Positions 44,385 to 54,360 of a stretch of DNA of 64,000 bases are shown piece after piece; position 1 is the stretch's first letter; every line of letters begins with the position of its first letter. Below the pieces are notes generated by a model. The model searched no databases. It saw nothing but the letters and a program-made list of their open reading frames with translations, and was not told where the DNA came from. A program made the translations under genes and the position numbers. Origin of the DNA: Archaeoglobus sp. JdFR-27 (lineage in GTDB: Archaea > Halobacteriota > Archaeoglobi > Archaeoglobales > Archaeoglobaceae); the NCBI GenBank assembly GCA_002011235.1, contig MTMO01000034.1, forward strand, positions 84,533 to 148,532. The letters run 5' to 3'.

Positions 44385-45593
44385 ATGGATATCTATTTAA
44401 GACCATTGCTTTCCCGTAAAGTGAAAAACTATGGAGATGATAGCTTGGGTTTGCCTAACAGCGAAAGGGTTGCTGAGGTCGAGAAAAAGCTGACGTCCTT
44501 TAGAAAAAAGGATATCCCTTATTCACGGGTTTTGAGTTCAATGTGCACAACTCCGCATCCATTAGCGTTGAAAGCACATGAGCTTTTCATAGAAACGAAT
44601 CTCGGAGATCCTGGCATATTTCAAGGTACAAGGGAGCTCGAGAGATTGCTGTTGAAAATTTTGGGAGAGATACTTCATAATCCCAGCGTGGCAGGATACA
44701 TTTCTTCAGGTGGAACTGAAGCAAACATCCAGGGGATAAGGGCAGCACGAAATCTCATGCGAAATAAAATAAAAAACCCGAGGGAACCCAATATAGTCAT
44801 ACCAAAATCAGCTCACTTCTCTTTTGAAAAAATCGGAGATATACTTGGTGTAGAGGTGAGAAGAGCATCGCTGGACGATGATTACAGGGTTAGTGTGGTA
44901 GAGGTCGAATCACTCATCGATTTGAATACCGTTGCCCTGGTTGGAATAGCCGGCACAACAGAACTCGGCCAGATAGACCCGCTTGTGGAGCTCTCGGAGC
45001 TTGCCCTTGAGAAGGGAATAGAGATGCATGTTGATGCTGCCTTCGGAGGACTTGTAATTCCTTTCATGGATAATCCGTATCCATTTGATTTTCAGCTCGA
45101 AGGCGTATCTTCAATTACGATCGATCCTCACAAGATGGGTATGGCGACGATTCCTTCAGGAGGCGTCCTTTTCAGAGATGAGAGATACTTGCGTGCCCTC
45201 GAGGTTGAAACACCCTATCTCACAACAAAAACCCAGTATACTCTAACGGGAACTCGACCTGGTACTGGAGTTGCTTCAGCTTTCGCCGTACTCTATTCTC
45301 TTGGCTTTGAAGGCATGAAAGAAATCGTCAGCGAGTGTATAAAAAATACGAAACTACTAGTTGAAGAAATGCGGTTGCTAGGTTTTGAACCCGTGATCGA
45401 GCCGGTTATGAACGTTGTCAGCTTCAAGGCTGAAAAGGCAGAGAGGATAAAAGAGGAGTTGATGAAGAAGAGGTGGGTAATTTCAACAATAAGAGATCCA
45501 GCGGCAATAAGATTTGTTATCATGCCCCATGTGACTGAAACTGTTGTTGCGAATTTCATTGAGGAATTCAAAAAAGTTTTAAAGAACGTGTAA
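44385..45593 (+). CDS. mfnA: L-tyrosine/L-aspartate decarboxylase
   Basis: SSGGTEANIQGIRAARN, HVDAAFGGLVIPF, SITIDPHKMGMATIPSGGVLFR. Confidence 0.93.
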   Translation: MDIYLRPLLSRKVKNYGDDSLGLPNSERVAEVEKKLTSFRKKDIPYSRVLSSMCTTPHPLALKAHELFIETNLGDPGIFQGTRELERLLLKILGEILHNPSVAGYISSGGTEANIQGIRAARNLMRNKIKNPREPNIVIPKSAHFSFEKIGDILGVEVRRASLDDDYRVSVVEVESLIDLNTVALVGIAGTTELGQIDPLVELSELALEKGIEMHVDAAFGGLVIPFMDNPYPFDFQLEGVSSITIDPHKMGMATIPSGGVLFRDERYLRALEVETPYLTTKTQYTLTGTRPGTGVASAFAVLYSLGFEGMKEIVSECIKNTKLLVEEMRLLGFEPVIEPVMNVVSFKAEKAERIKEELMKKRWVISTIRDPAAIRFVIMPHVTETVVANFIEEFKKVLKNV

Positions 45594-45812
45594 TTTCAAT
45601 AATAAAAATTCCTCGGGTACATGATATCGATACTGTCTTCTATATTTCCGAAAATAGGGCAAAGAGAGTATATACAATTGCTGGAAACAGTTTCCACATG
45701 AGAATGGTCATGCAAGAGTTATGTATCAATTCTGCTAAATTATTTGGAAACGGGGAATAATAAATATAAAATAAGGAATACTTGGTATTAATGTGCCAGA
45801 AAAGAACCTCCA

Positions 45813-46277
45813 TTACCTTTTTCGGTTTTTTATGATATCGGCTATTTTTGCCTCTTTTAAGAGTTCTTTGGGAGATATTTTGAGTAGATGATTCTCATCT
45901 CCTCCACCACCGTACACTATATCTTGATCCATTACACTTTTGTCAACAAAAACCATACAGCCGTTACCGAATGCGGCAACACCCCCTATTGAGAACCCGG
46001 TAAGGCTTAAAACTTCATCTTTATTTGCTATTTTGAGTTTTCTGCCGTATATGCTTTCAAGCTTTTCTTTATCAACTCTCGACTCTCCATCAACTATACC
46101 AATCACACCCTCACCCTTATCACTAATAAAGACAATTGACTTGAAAATTTGCTTTTTACTGCAATTCAGTCTTCTTGCAGCCCTCTCCACTGTTTGAACT
46201 TCTGGAACTTCTATAATTTCTCCGTTAATTTCATTTTCGTTTAAATATCTTTCAAGCCATTTATGATCTTTTTTCAT
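45813..46277 (-). CDS. YbaK/ProX-like aminoacyl-tRNA deacylase family protein
   Basis: AARRLNCSKKQIFKSIVFISDKGEGVIGIVDGESRVD, FSIGGVAAFGNG. Confidence 0.85.
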   Translation of the reverse strand: MKKDHKWLERYLNENEINGEIIEVPEVQTVERAARRLNCSKKQIFKSIVFISDKGEGVIGIVDGESRVDKEKLESIYGRKLKIANKDEVLSLTGFSIGGVAAFGNGCMVFVDKSVMDQDIVYGGGGDENHLLKISPKELLKEAKIADIIKNRKR

Positions 46278-46430
46278 AGTTTAATTTCGATTTGTCATGT
46301 TTTGAATTTTTTCTCATTTTTAATTTGGTACCATATCATCTCTTTCTTTTTTAATCTTTCTTTTTATTATGTCTCAAAAAATCTTAAGAATCGTTAAACT
46401 TTAATAGCTGATATGCTGATAGCATTAGGA

Positions 46431-46503
46431 GGGCTCGTGGTCTAGCGGTTATGACGTCGCCCTTACAAGGCGGAGATCGCCGGTTCAAATCCGGCCGAGC
46501 CCA
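46431..46503 (+). tRNA. tRNA-Val (anticodon UAC)
   Basis: GGGCTCG...CGAGCCC acceptor pairing, anticodon loop CTTACAA, GGTTCAAATCC T-arm; no intron, no encoded CCA. Confidence 0.95.
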
Positions 46504-46536
46504 TTTTTCCAAGTTAAAATCCTTTTCAAGATCTTT

Positions 46537-46760
46537 TCATGAGATAGACTCAATCAACCTTTCAAACTCTTTTTCAGTCCACTCCTGTTTGTTCTTATCA
46601 AACACTAAGAAGTTTGAAAAAATTGATAAAAATATATGACCTTCTCAAATTCCTCAACAATTCTGCCCCGGGTGAGCATACCAGATTTCAAAACCCAACC
46701 TTGTAATCTTCTCTTCCTCCAATTTTAGTTTCATAATGGGATCATTCTTTTGGAAGAGCT
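46537..46760 (-). pseudogene. Remnant of an unidentified ORF with in-frame stops
   Basis: FQKNDPIMKLKLEEEKITRLGFEIWYAHPGQNC*GI*EGHIFLSIFSNFLVFDKNKQEWTEKEFERLIESIS* in one frame. Confidence 0.5.
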
Positions 46761-46872
46761 GACTTCTGACTCTTTTGAAACCATCATCACCCTTTCCTCA
46801 GTGGAATGCTTTAAATCTTTCTATAAATTTCCATCATGAGAGATGGACAAAGATTATAAACTTCAAATTTAA

Positions 46873-48093
46873 TTGCAATACGTGCAGGCTGTAATTCTGG
46901 CTGCTGGAGAAGGCACGAGAATGCGTCCTTTGACGTTTACAAGGCCGAAGGTAGTGCTACCGATCGCAAACAGGCCTATCTTGGAACATCTCTTTTTTAG
47001 TCTTAAGGATGCAGAGATAAACAGGGTTGTACTTGTCGTTGGATACAGAGACGAGACGATTCGAGATCATTTTGGTGAAGCGTGGAATGGTATAGAAGTC
47101 GAGTATGCAAACCAGAGAAGGCAGCTTGGGACTGCAGATGCCTTGAAGTCTGCTTCCCATCTTCTCGAGGAAGAATTTTTGATGATGAATGGGGATGCCA
47201 TTGTTGGTGCGGAGGATATCAGAAAGATTGCCGAGAGAAGTGGATTCGCTCTTGCCGTTAAGGAAGTGCCAAATCCCGAGGAATTTGGAGTTGTAGAGTG
47301 TGAAGGTAGGTTGGTTAGAAATATAGTTGAAAAACCTGAGAAGCCTAAAAGCAATCTCATAAATGCAGGAATCTATCGATTCAGTAAGGAAATCCTAGAA
47401 TTCGTTGAGAAAACACCCCAATCTATCAGAGGGGAATATGAGATCACAACCTCGATAAAGATGGCAATCGAGAGTGGGATTGAATTTGAAGCCGTTGAAA
47501 TCGACGAGTGGATCGACATTGGTTTTCCATGGGACTTGCTCAAGGCGAATTCATTTTTCCTCTCAAAAATCGAAAGCCGAATTGATGGTGAAGTCGAGGA
47601 GGGAGCACACCTCATTGGAGACATCATCGTGGGGGAAGGAAGCGTGGTCAAGTCGGGGAGTTACATTGAGGGGCCTGCAGTAATAGGCAAGAACTGCAAG
47701 ATCGGCCCTAACTGCTACATCCGTCCATCTACGTCCATTGGGGATGGCTGCCATATCGGTGCGGCTGTGGAGATCAAAAACTCCATCATAATGAACGGCA
47801 CGAAGATTCCACATCTTAGCTACCTCGGTGATTCGATAATCGGTGAGAAATGTAATTTCGGAGCGGGGACGAAGATAGCAAATCTAAGACTGGACGATAA
47901 AAATATAATGGTTAATGTGAAAAATAGGGTAATCGATACGAGGTTGAGAAAGTTCGGAGCGGTTGTTGGAGATAACGTTAGAACTGGGATAAACGTTACG
48001 ATAAATGTAGGAACGATGATAGGAGATAATGTTTTCATCGCCCCAGGAGCAAAAGTTGATGGATACGTTGAAAGAAATTCGAAGGTGTTTTGA
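46873..48093 (+). CDS. Sugar-1-phosphate nucleotidylyltransferase/acetyltransferase (GlmU-like), copy 1
   Basis: AVILAAGEGTRMRPLTFTRPKVVLPIANRPILEHL plus C-terminal left-handed beta-helix hexapeptides; TTG start. Confidence 0.9.
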   Translation: MQYVQAVILAAGEGTRMRPLTFTRPKVVLPIANRPILEHLFFSLKDAEINRVVLVVGYRDETIRDHFGEAWNGIEVEYANQRRQLGTADALKSASHLLEEEFLMMNGDAIVGAEDIRKIAERSGFALAVKEVPNPEEFGVVECEGRLVRNIVEKPEKPKSNLINAGIYRFSKEILEFVEKTPQSIRGEYEITTSIKMAIESGIEFEAVEIDEWIDIGFPWDLLKANSFFLSKIESRIDGEVEEGAHLIGDIIVGEGSVVKSGSYIEGPAVIGKNCKIGPNCYIRPSTSIGDGCHIGAAVEIKNSIIMNGTKIPHLSYLGDSIIGEKCNFGAGTKIANLRLDDKNIMVNVKNRVIDTRLRKFGAVVGDNVRTGINVTINVGTMIGDNVFIAPGAKVDGYVERNSKVF

Positions 48094-48173
48094 GTTGGGT
48101 GTTGGGTGTCAGGTTAGGTATTAATTGGGAATTAATTGAGAATTAATTGGGAATCAGGTATTAGGTGTTAGAA

Positions 48174-49337
48174 ATGCAGGCGATAATTCTTACAGCTGGA
48201 GAAGGACAGAGGCTTAGGCCTTTCACTGCAAACAAACCAAAATCCATGATAAAGGTAGCAAACAAGCCGATTCTTGAATTCATAGTGGAATCCCTAAGAC
48301 AAGGCGGGGTTAGGGATATTGTGATGGTTGTTGGATATAAAAAAGAGAGGATAATGAACTACTTCGGCGATGGTAACGAATTTGGAGTCAAGATCAGATA
48401 TACATTTCAAAATCAGCAGCTTGGGACTGCACATGCTTTAAAGCAAGCTGAAAAGCTTGCTGATGATGAGTTCCTGGTTGTTCCAGGGGACAACATCATA
48501 GATTCCGGAACGCTTGAGAAGGTAACCAAGCCTTACACGATCCTCTACAAGAGGTTGCCCGAAGTTTCCAAATATGGTGTTCTCTTCCTTAAAAACAACC
48601 ATGTTGAGAGAATAGTTGAGAAACCCGAGGAGCATGAAGGAGGCTTAGCCAATACAGGAATTTACTGCCTTGAAAGAAGAATCTTTAATGAAATTGGTGA
48701 GGAAACAAGCCTCGTTGCGGTAATAAACCGACTTATTGAAAAAGGCTACAGCTTTAATGCTGAAGAGGCCGAAAAATGGCTGGATGTTGTTTATCCATGG
48801 GATATTTTACGGCTCAACGATCTTTCCATGGATTTTAAAGGGAAGAGGATTTCCGGTAAGGTTGAGAGCGGGGTTACGATTCTCGGGGATGTGGTTATAG
48901 GGGAGGGGACCGTTATAAGGGGGAACACCTACATATACGGGCCTGTCATCATTGGCGAGCAATGCAGGATAGGGCCAAACTGCGTTATATTCCCTTCCAC
49001 GACGATAGGAGACTCGACAACAGTTGGTTCCCTCTCTTACATAGAGAACTCAGTGATTGGGGAAGGTGTAAGGATAGAGAGTGGATGCCATCTAAAAAAT
49101 TCAGTGGTGGACAATGGAACAACGATAGAGTCCGGATTCAAAGCCATTAGCGGGGAATCCGAGATGGCAATCTGCGACGAATGGCACTGCGTTGATGCAG
49201 GGGCCTTCATAGGTGAGGGAACAAAGATCGGAGCCGGAGTTGTTACGAAACCATGCAGTACAATTGGGAATTTCGTGAAAATAGCTGAGTTGAAGGTTAT
49301 AGATGGTGTAATTCCGGATAATTCCGTGGTGTTGTAA
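48174..49337 (+). CDS. Sugar-1-phosphate nucleotidylyltransferase/acetyltransferase (GlmU-like), copy 2
   Basis: MQAIILTAGEGQRLRPFTANKPKSMIKVANKPILEFI plus hexapeptide C-terminus; tandem paralog. Confidence 0.9.
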   Translation: MQAIILTAGEGQRLRPFTANKPKSMIKVANKPILEFIVESLRQGGVRDIVMVVGYKKERIMNYFGDGNEFGVKIRYTFQNQQLGTAHALKQAEKLADDEFLVVPGDNIIDSGTLEKVTKPYTILYKRLPEVSKYGVLFLKNNHVERIVEKPEEHEGGLANTGIYCLERRIFNEIGEETSLVAVINRLIEKGYSFNAEEAEKWLDVVYPWDILRLNDLSMDFKGKRISGKVESGVTILGDVVIGEGTVIRGNTYIYGPVIIGEQCRIGPNCVIFPSTTIGDSTTVGSLSYIENSVIGEGVRIESGCHLKNSVVDNGTTIESGFKAISGESEMAICDEWHCVDAGAFIGEGTKIGAGVVTKPCSTIGNFVKIAELKVIDGVIPDNSVVL

Positions 49338-51125
49338 ATGTGCGGGATAGTAGGGTATATAGGGTTCAGACAGGGAGATCAGGTAGTTATTTCCTCCCTG
49401 AAGAGACTTGAATATAGAGGATACGATTCCTGGGGTTATGCCGTTGCAAACGGAAAGGAAATAGAAATCAAGAAGAAAGTTGGGTCAATCTCAGCTGTGG
49501 AAGTGAAAGAGAAGAGGGCAGAGGGTGTAACCGTCTCAATCGGCCACACAAGATGGGCAACCCATGGAAAACCCTCTGATATTAACGCCCACCCCCATAC
49601 AGACTGTGATGAAGAGATAGCTGTTGTTCATAACGGAATAATTACGAATTTCTCATCTTTGAAAAATGAGCTAATTTCAGAAGGCCACATTTTCAGATCT
49701 GAAACCGATACGGAAGTTATCCCTCACCTTATCGAGAGGTGTTACAAAGATTCTAAGTCATTTGAGGAGGCTGTGATCAAGGCAATAAAGTTTTTAAAAG
49801 GTTCATATGCTTTTGTGGCCCTCAAAAAGGATGAGAAAAAGCTAATTGCGTGTAAATACAAGAGTCCTTTGATACTGGGGGTTGGAGATGGTGAACTCAT
49901 CTTCGCCTCGGACGTGCCTGCCATCCTCGAATACACGAACAGAGTGATCTATCTAAACGACGGAGACATCGTTATAGCTGAACCGGGGAAATACAGGATA
50001 ATCAATGAGAGAGGGGAGGTTGTAAGAGATATAGAACTTATCCACTGGAGCATTGAGGATGCAGAAAAAAGTGGATACGAGCATTTCATGCTTAAAGAGA
50101 TAAATGAGAATCCGAGGGTCATCGAAGACACCCTGGGCGAATATGTTACTGACAAGATCGAGCTGGATCCGAGCTTTGCAGCTGGAATTTCGGAGATAGT
50201 AATCGTTGCATGTGGTACAAGCTACCATGCCGGGCTTATAGGGAAATACGTTATAGAGAAGCTTGCTGGGATACCTGTTAGAGTTGAATACGCTTCGGAA
50301 TACAACTACCACCAGATCATACCCGGCAGATCTCTCATCCTTGGAATTACACAGTCAGGTGAGACTGCAGACACGCTTGAGGCTTTGAGGGCTGCAAAAA
50401 GAATGGGATTGAGGACTTGCAGCATAGTTAACGTGGTTGGTAGCACCGCAACGAAGATCTCGGATCACGTTCTGTTCACAAGGGCTGGGCCGGAGATAAG
50501 CGTTGCGGCAACAAAATCCTTTATCGCTCAGCTTATAGTCCTATACATCATCGCGATAAAGCTATCTCCGCTTACAAGGCAGGAAAAGAAGGAACTAATC
50601 GAGGAGCTAAAGAGTCTACCCGAGAAGGTTCAGAGGATCCTGGATAAGCAGCATGACATTGATGAAATTGCAAAGAAGCTCAGCAACTTCGAGAACATAA
50701 TGTACATCGGAAGGGGACTTGGTTTTCCAACCGCTTTGGAAGGAGCTCTAAAGATGAAGGAAATCTCCTACATCCATGCCGAAGGCTATCCCGCCGGAGA
50801 GCTTAAACATGGGCCATTCGCTCTGCTAGGGGAGAACACTCCCGTAGTTGCAGTCATTAATCGGGATGAGACCTATGAGATTATGCTGAACAACATCAAG
50901 GAGGTTAAGGCGAGGGAATCTTTGGTTATTGCAGTTTCTGACGATAAGGATGAGGAAGTAGATAATTTCGTTGATTTTGCAATCAAAACTCCTGAAACAC
51001 TCCCGATTCTATCGCCAATTCTGCATTCGGTGGCTTTTCAGCTACTAGCCTATTTCACAGCAAGAATAAGGGGTTGCGAGATAGATAAGCCAAGGAATCT
51101 GGCGAAGAGCGTTACTGTTGAATAG
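49338..51125 (+). CDS. glmS: Glutamine--fructose-6-phosphate aminotransferase
   Basis: MCGIVGYIGFRQGDQVVISSLKRLEYRGYDSWGYAV, HTRWATHGKPSDINAHPH, C-terminal DKPRNLAKSVTVE. Confidence 0.97.
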   Translation: MCGIVGYIGFRQGDQVVISSLKRLEYRGYDSWGYAVANGKEIEIKKKVGSISAVEVKEKRAEGVTVSIGHTRWATHGKPSDINAHPHTDCDEEIAVVHNGIITNFSSLKNELISEGHIFRSETDTEVIPHLIERCYKDSKSFEEAVIKAIKFLKGSYAFVALKKDEKKLIACKYKSPLILGVGDGELIFASDVPAILEYTNRVIYLNDGDIVIAEPGKYRIINERGEVVRDIELIHWSIEDAEKSGYEHFMLKEINENPRVIEDTLGEYVTDKIELDPSFAAGISEIVIVACGTSYHAGLIGKYVIEKLAGIPVRVEYASEYNYHQIIPGRSLILGITQSGETADTLEALRAAKRMGLRTCSIVNVVGSTATKISDHVLFTRAGPEISVAATKSFIAQLIVLYIIAIKLSPLTRQEKKELIEELKSLPEKVQRILDKQHDIDEIAKKLSNFENIMYIGRGLGFPTALEGALKMKEISYIHAEGYPAGELKHGPFALLGENTPVVAVINRDETYEIMLNNIKEVKARESLVIAVSDDKDEEVDNFVDFAIKTPETLPILSPILHSVAFQLLAYFTARIRGCEIDKPRNLAKSVTVE

Positions 51126-51283
51126 CAGAGAAGCTAAAACGATAGCTGGAAATTTACCTAGACTGAATTCCGGAACGAGTTTTAGATACTCGGTTCAACA
51201 TCTTACCCAACATTTTATTTTTTCATCTGAATTTTACTTTGCTCTTACTATACTTACTCTACTACCATTACATATATTCCCGC

Positions 51284-51406
51284 TTACTTAGTTTCCCCAA
51301 CCATTCTTTCAACATCTCTGAGCTTTAGAAAGGATAGAACAAAGAGGATTAGCCAAAGTACCATTACAACCATCGAAGCCAGAAAAACGGCTGTGAAGTC
51401 GTTCAA
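51284..51406 (-). CDS. CcmD-like small membrane protein (40 aa)
   Basis: MNDFTAVFLASMVVMVLWLILFVLSFLKLRDVERMVGETK; TTG start after aaggaggtggtgac; next to ccmC. Confidence 0.6.
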   Translation of the reverse strand: MNDFTAVFLASMVVMVLWLILFVLSFLKLRDVERMVGETK

Positions 51407-51465
51407 GTCACCACCTCCTTTCATTTAATTTAGTTAATTTAATCTTTAACTTAATCTTCATCAAC

Positions 51466-52128
51466 TTAATCTTCATCCTCTCCCTCCAACTTAATTCTGA
51501 GCATCTCGGCCCTGGTTTCTAACAGGATGTAAGCCAGATAGAGAAGAATGAAGCCCAGAATCATTATACTAAGGGTCTGACCTATATTTAGTCCTATTTT
51601 AAGTTCTTTTGTCGATGGATGGAGGGAGAAGCCTATGAACGCGGAAAGATAGCTCAGAGGAATTGTAACATAACCAAAAATAGCCAGAATGGCTGAATTC
51701 CTGGCTTTGGTCTCCTGACTCTCGATCGACTCTCTAAGGGCGAAGTATGCAGCGTAAACAAACCAGAGTATTAAAACTGTAGTTTCCCGAGGGTCCCAGT
51801 TCCAGTAAGAGCCCCATGCAACCTTCGCCCAAATGGACCCGCTGATCAATGCGGCTGTAATCAGAAAAATTCCTGCTTTTGCAGAAGTGACAGCATAAAC
51901 GTCAAATTTTCTCTCATTTTTTGAAAGGTAGAGAATCGAGAATATCAGTGTTAAGGTGAATGCCAGAAAGGAGGTTATTGCTGAAGGAAGGTGGAAGAAG
52001 AGAATTCTGTAGTTGTTTTTGAGTTCGAGGGTTGCTGATTCGGGGAGAAGAATGAGGCCACTGTAAGTTCCGTAAATCACGAAGCAAAAGCCTATGAGGA
52101 AGAGTAGGATTGCAAGGATTCTGGCCAT
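51466..52128 (-). CDS. ccmC: Heme exporter/cytochrome c assembly protein CcmC
   Basis: WGSYWNWDPRETTVLILWFVYAAYFALR tryptophan-rich motif; six TM helices. Confidence 0.9.
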   Translation of the reverse strand: MARILAILLFLIGFCFVIYGTYSGLILLPESATLELKNNYRILFFHLPSAITSFLAFTLTLIFSILYLSKNERKFDVYAVTSAKAGIFLITAALISGSIWAKVAWGSYWNWDPRETTVLILWFVYAAYFALRESIESQETKARNSAILAIFGYVTIPLSYLSAFIGFSLHPSTKELKIGLNIGQTLSIMILGFILLYLAYILLETRAEMLRIKLEGEDED

Positions 52129-52245
52129 GGTTATTAATTTTCAGGGTGCTATTTGAAACTTTTCGTTCGTTTTGTTTAGTGGCTCCCATGAAATCAGGAC
52201 GAATCTAGCTACTTAATCTCTCTTTTCAGCTCTTAAAGCTTGAAT

Positions 52246-54360
52246 TTATCTTTTATTACCTTTTGCATCCATAGAGTCCTTAACAAAGACCTTAACCATC
52301 ATCCAGTACAATGATAGGATAACCACACCAGCCATAATGTATGCGATGAATGGGGGGTTGAACACCATTCCTATTTCTCGGCGGTGAAGTTGCCAAAAGA
52401 TACCGCAATATGCGATTAAAAATCCAAGAATTACGAGTAATGTTAGCTGAAGATGCATAAAAACGCTTTCACGTTTTTTGAGATGGCTTAGCGTATGACT
52501 TATTGCATGGGCAGAGAGAACTGCTGCGGGTGGAAGAACTGGAAGGAAGTATCTCATCTCTTCATAAGGTGGGATTCCAACACCTCCGAGCTGGATGTAA
52601 AGGAAGAGTATGATGAAACCCCAGAGAAACAGCAGCCATGCTCTACTCCTTCTAAAATCAAGAAGAAAGCCAATCGGAGCGATGAATAGCGGTGTTAGCA
52701 GAAGAAATAGCTGGGGTAGTGAGAGTTTGAGCGATGACGAAATTGATTTCCATGATGGGTGGAGATACCGCTCGATCATAGTTTCTTTGGGAGTTTTAAT
52801 TGTAACATTGCCATCCACCATTTCAAGCCTGTGGCTCATCTGGTATCCGCTGCTCAAAGGGCTGCCAAACAGAGTCGTGTTATAGGAGAGCAGCAATGAG
52901 GTTATGATAAATAAGCCCAGAATGAAAGATAAAACCGGAAGTGCCTTTTTCAGAGAAGAGATGGAAATGGAAGGAGTATTAGCGTTTCTAACAAATCTGA
53001 GGAGAATGTAAACGATAAGTGCGACGATTATCGCTGCGGCTGAGTACCTCGCTGCAATTCCAAATGCAAAGCTTAAACCACCGATGAAAGCAAGAAATGA
53101 GTTCATAGCTCTTTCTGAGTGGATAGATTCGATGAAAAGAGCAATTCCGGCAGTAGAGAATGCCATTGAAGCGTAGTCTGCCATTCCTCTAGAATAAATC
53201 ATCATCATGCCCAAACTAGAGGTTATAACAAGTAGAGTGGCGTAAAAGGCGGTGTCCTTGTTGTACAGTCTTCTCGAGAGCAAGTATACTGCCGAAGTTG
53301 CTATAAAACAGTTGAAGATGTTGATGAAGTTTATCGTTCCTGTGAGCCAGAAGGGGATTATGAGATAGCTATAACCAGGATACCAGCGATTTGCAATCGC
53401 ATATCTCCCATCAACTTCCACAATTACAGAGCCAACGGGCGGTATGATGTTCTCCGTTTCTTTAACAACAATAACATGATAAATTCCCTGAGTTGGAATG
53501 GTAAGGGTAAGATCTCCATTTTTATTGGTGTATCCGGTAGGTTTCTTTCCTTGTAACATCTCTTGCAACTTCCCCTGCAACTTCCCAACTTCCCAAACGT
53601 AGACCTTTGCCCCATCTAAATTCTTGTTGACGTAGTGGTCAACATGGATGTTTACTTCAGCTTTTCCACCTGAAAGGCTTTTCAGCTCTGCATTTGCTAG
53701 GATGGGATAGTTGAGATTGAAAAAATCCGTTGCAAATGTCGTTTTGAGAGCACCTTTTGTGAACCCTTTTGTAGACTCTTTTGTGGACTCTTTTATGAAT
53801 ACAGTTACCGTGTAAAATCCGGGAGGTATTCTTGCTGTGAATTTTCCCTCTTTGTCAGAGAAACCCTCGAACTGCAGTCCACTCTTCCCCCTGATCACTA
53901 TAAACAAGCCAGAAATGCCGGTATTATGGCCATTGTAGACTGTAACTGTAACGTCTCTCGGCCTAACTTCCAATCTTGATCTGGAATCTGGCTGTTTAGT
54001 GGGAGACTGGATGTTTGGTGGGTTTTTGCTTGGAAGAGTAGGACTACCAGCAGCACTGCTATCTGACACGTCGATTTTTACAAAAACACAGTTTTCCGGT
54101 GTATTACCAATGAAAAAGTCCAGATGCTGAATCTTCGTACGCCCAACATCCTCCAAAGGAACGTAAGTTTTACCTGTTTTGTAGTATATCCACGCCCAGC
54201 CGAAGTAAGCGTGCTCGTCGGGTATTGTTCCACCATCCCACATGCCGTTTGGCCTTTCTTGGAGAGGATAGGGAAAGGAGAGGACGAATACGGATGAGAT
54301 TATGAACAGAGCGATTAAAACAACGGATTTCTTGCTCGTTATCAGTCTGTCTGGTTTCAC
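52246..54360 (-). CDS. GT-C fold glycosyltransferase (GT39/PMT-like) with two Ig/CarboxypepD_reg-like domains inserted after TM1
   Basis: TM1 then GGTIPDEHAYFGWAWIYYKTGKTYV, beta-rich insert with DKEGKFTARIPPGFYTVTVF and NKNGDLTLTIPTQGIYHVIVV, then multi-TM region. Confidence 0.8.
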   Translation of the reverse strand: MKPDRLITSKKSVVLIALFIISSVFVLSFPYPLQERPNGMWDGGTIPDEHAYFGWAWIYYKTGKTYVPLEDVGRTKIQHLDFFIGNTPENCVFVKIDVSDSSAAGSPTLPSKNPPNIQSPTKQPDSRSRLEVRPRDVTVTVYNGHNTGISGLFIVIRGKSGLQFEGFSDKEGKFTARIPPGFYTVTVFIKESTKESTKGFTKGALKTTFATDFFNLNYPILANAELKSLSGGKAEVNIHVDHYVNKNLDGAKVYVWEVGKLQGKLQEMLQGKKPTGYTNKNGDLTLTIPTQGIYHVIVVKETENIIPPVGSVIVEVDGRYAIANRWYPGYSYLIIPFWLTGTINFINIFNCFIATSAVYLLSRRLYNKDTAFYATLLVITSSLGMMMIYSRGMADYASMAFSTAGIALFIESIHSERAMNSFLAFIGGLSFAFGIAARYSAAAIIVALIVYILLRFVRNANTPSISISSLKKALPVLSFILGLFIITSLLLSYNTTLFGSPLSSGYQMSHRLEMVDGNVTIKTPKETMIERYLHPSWKSISSSLKLSLPQLFLLLTPLFIAPIGFLLDFRRSRAWLLFLWGFIILFLYIQLGGVGIPPYEEMRYFLPVLPPAAVLSAHAISHTLSHLKKRESVFMHLQLTLLVILGFLIAYCGIFWQLHRREIGMVFNPPFIAYIMAGVVILSLYWMMVKVFVKDSMDAKGNKR

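Noticed and set aside
45676-45692. GGAAACAGTTTCC palindrome considered as a second ORB
   Set aside because: Lacks the G-string and ORB spacing, far from cdc6, and lies in a protein-like frame
46537-46760. In-frame TGA codons read as selenocysteine; the TAG in the 56-kb remnant as pyrrolysine
   Set aside because: No SECIS-like or Pyl machinery seen and both contexts look like decay
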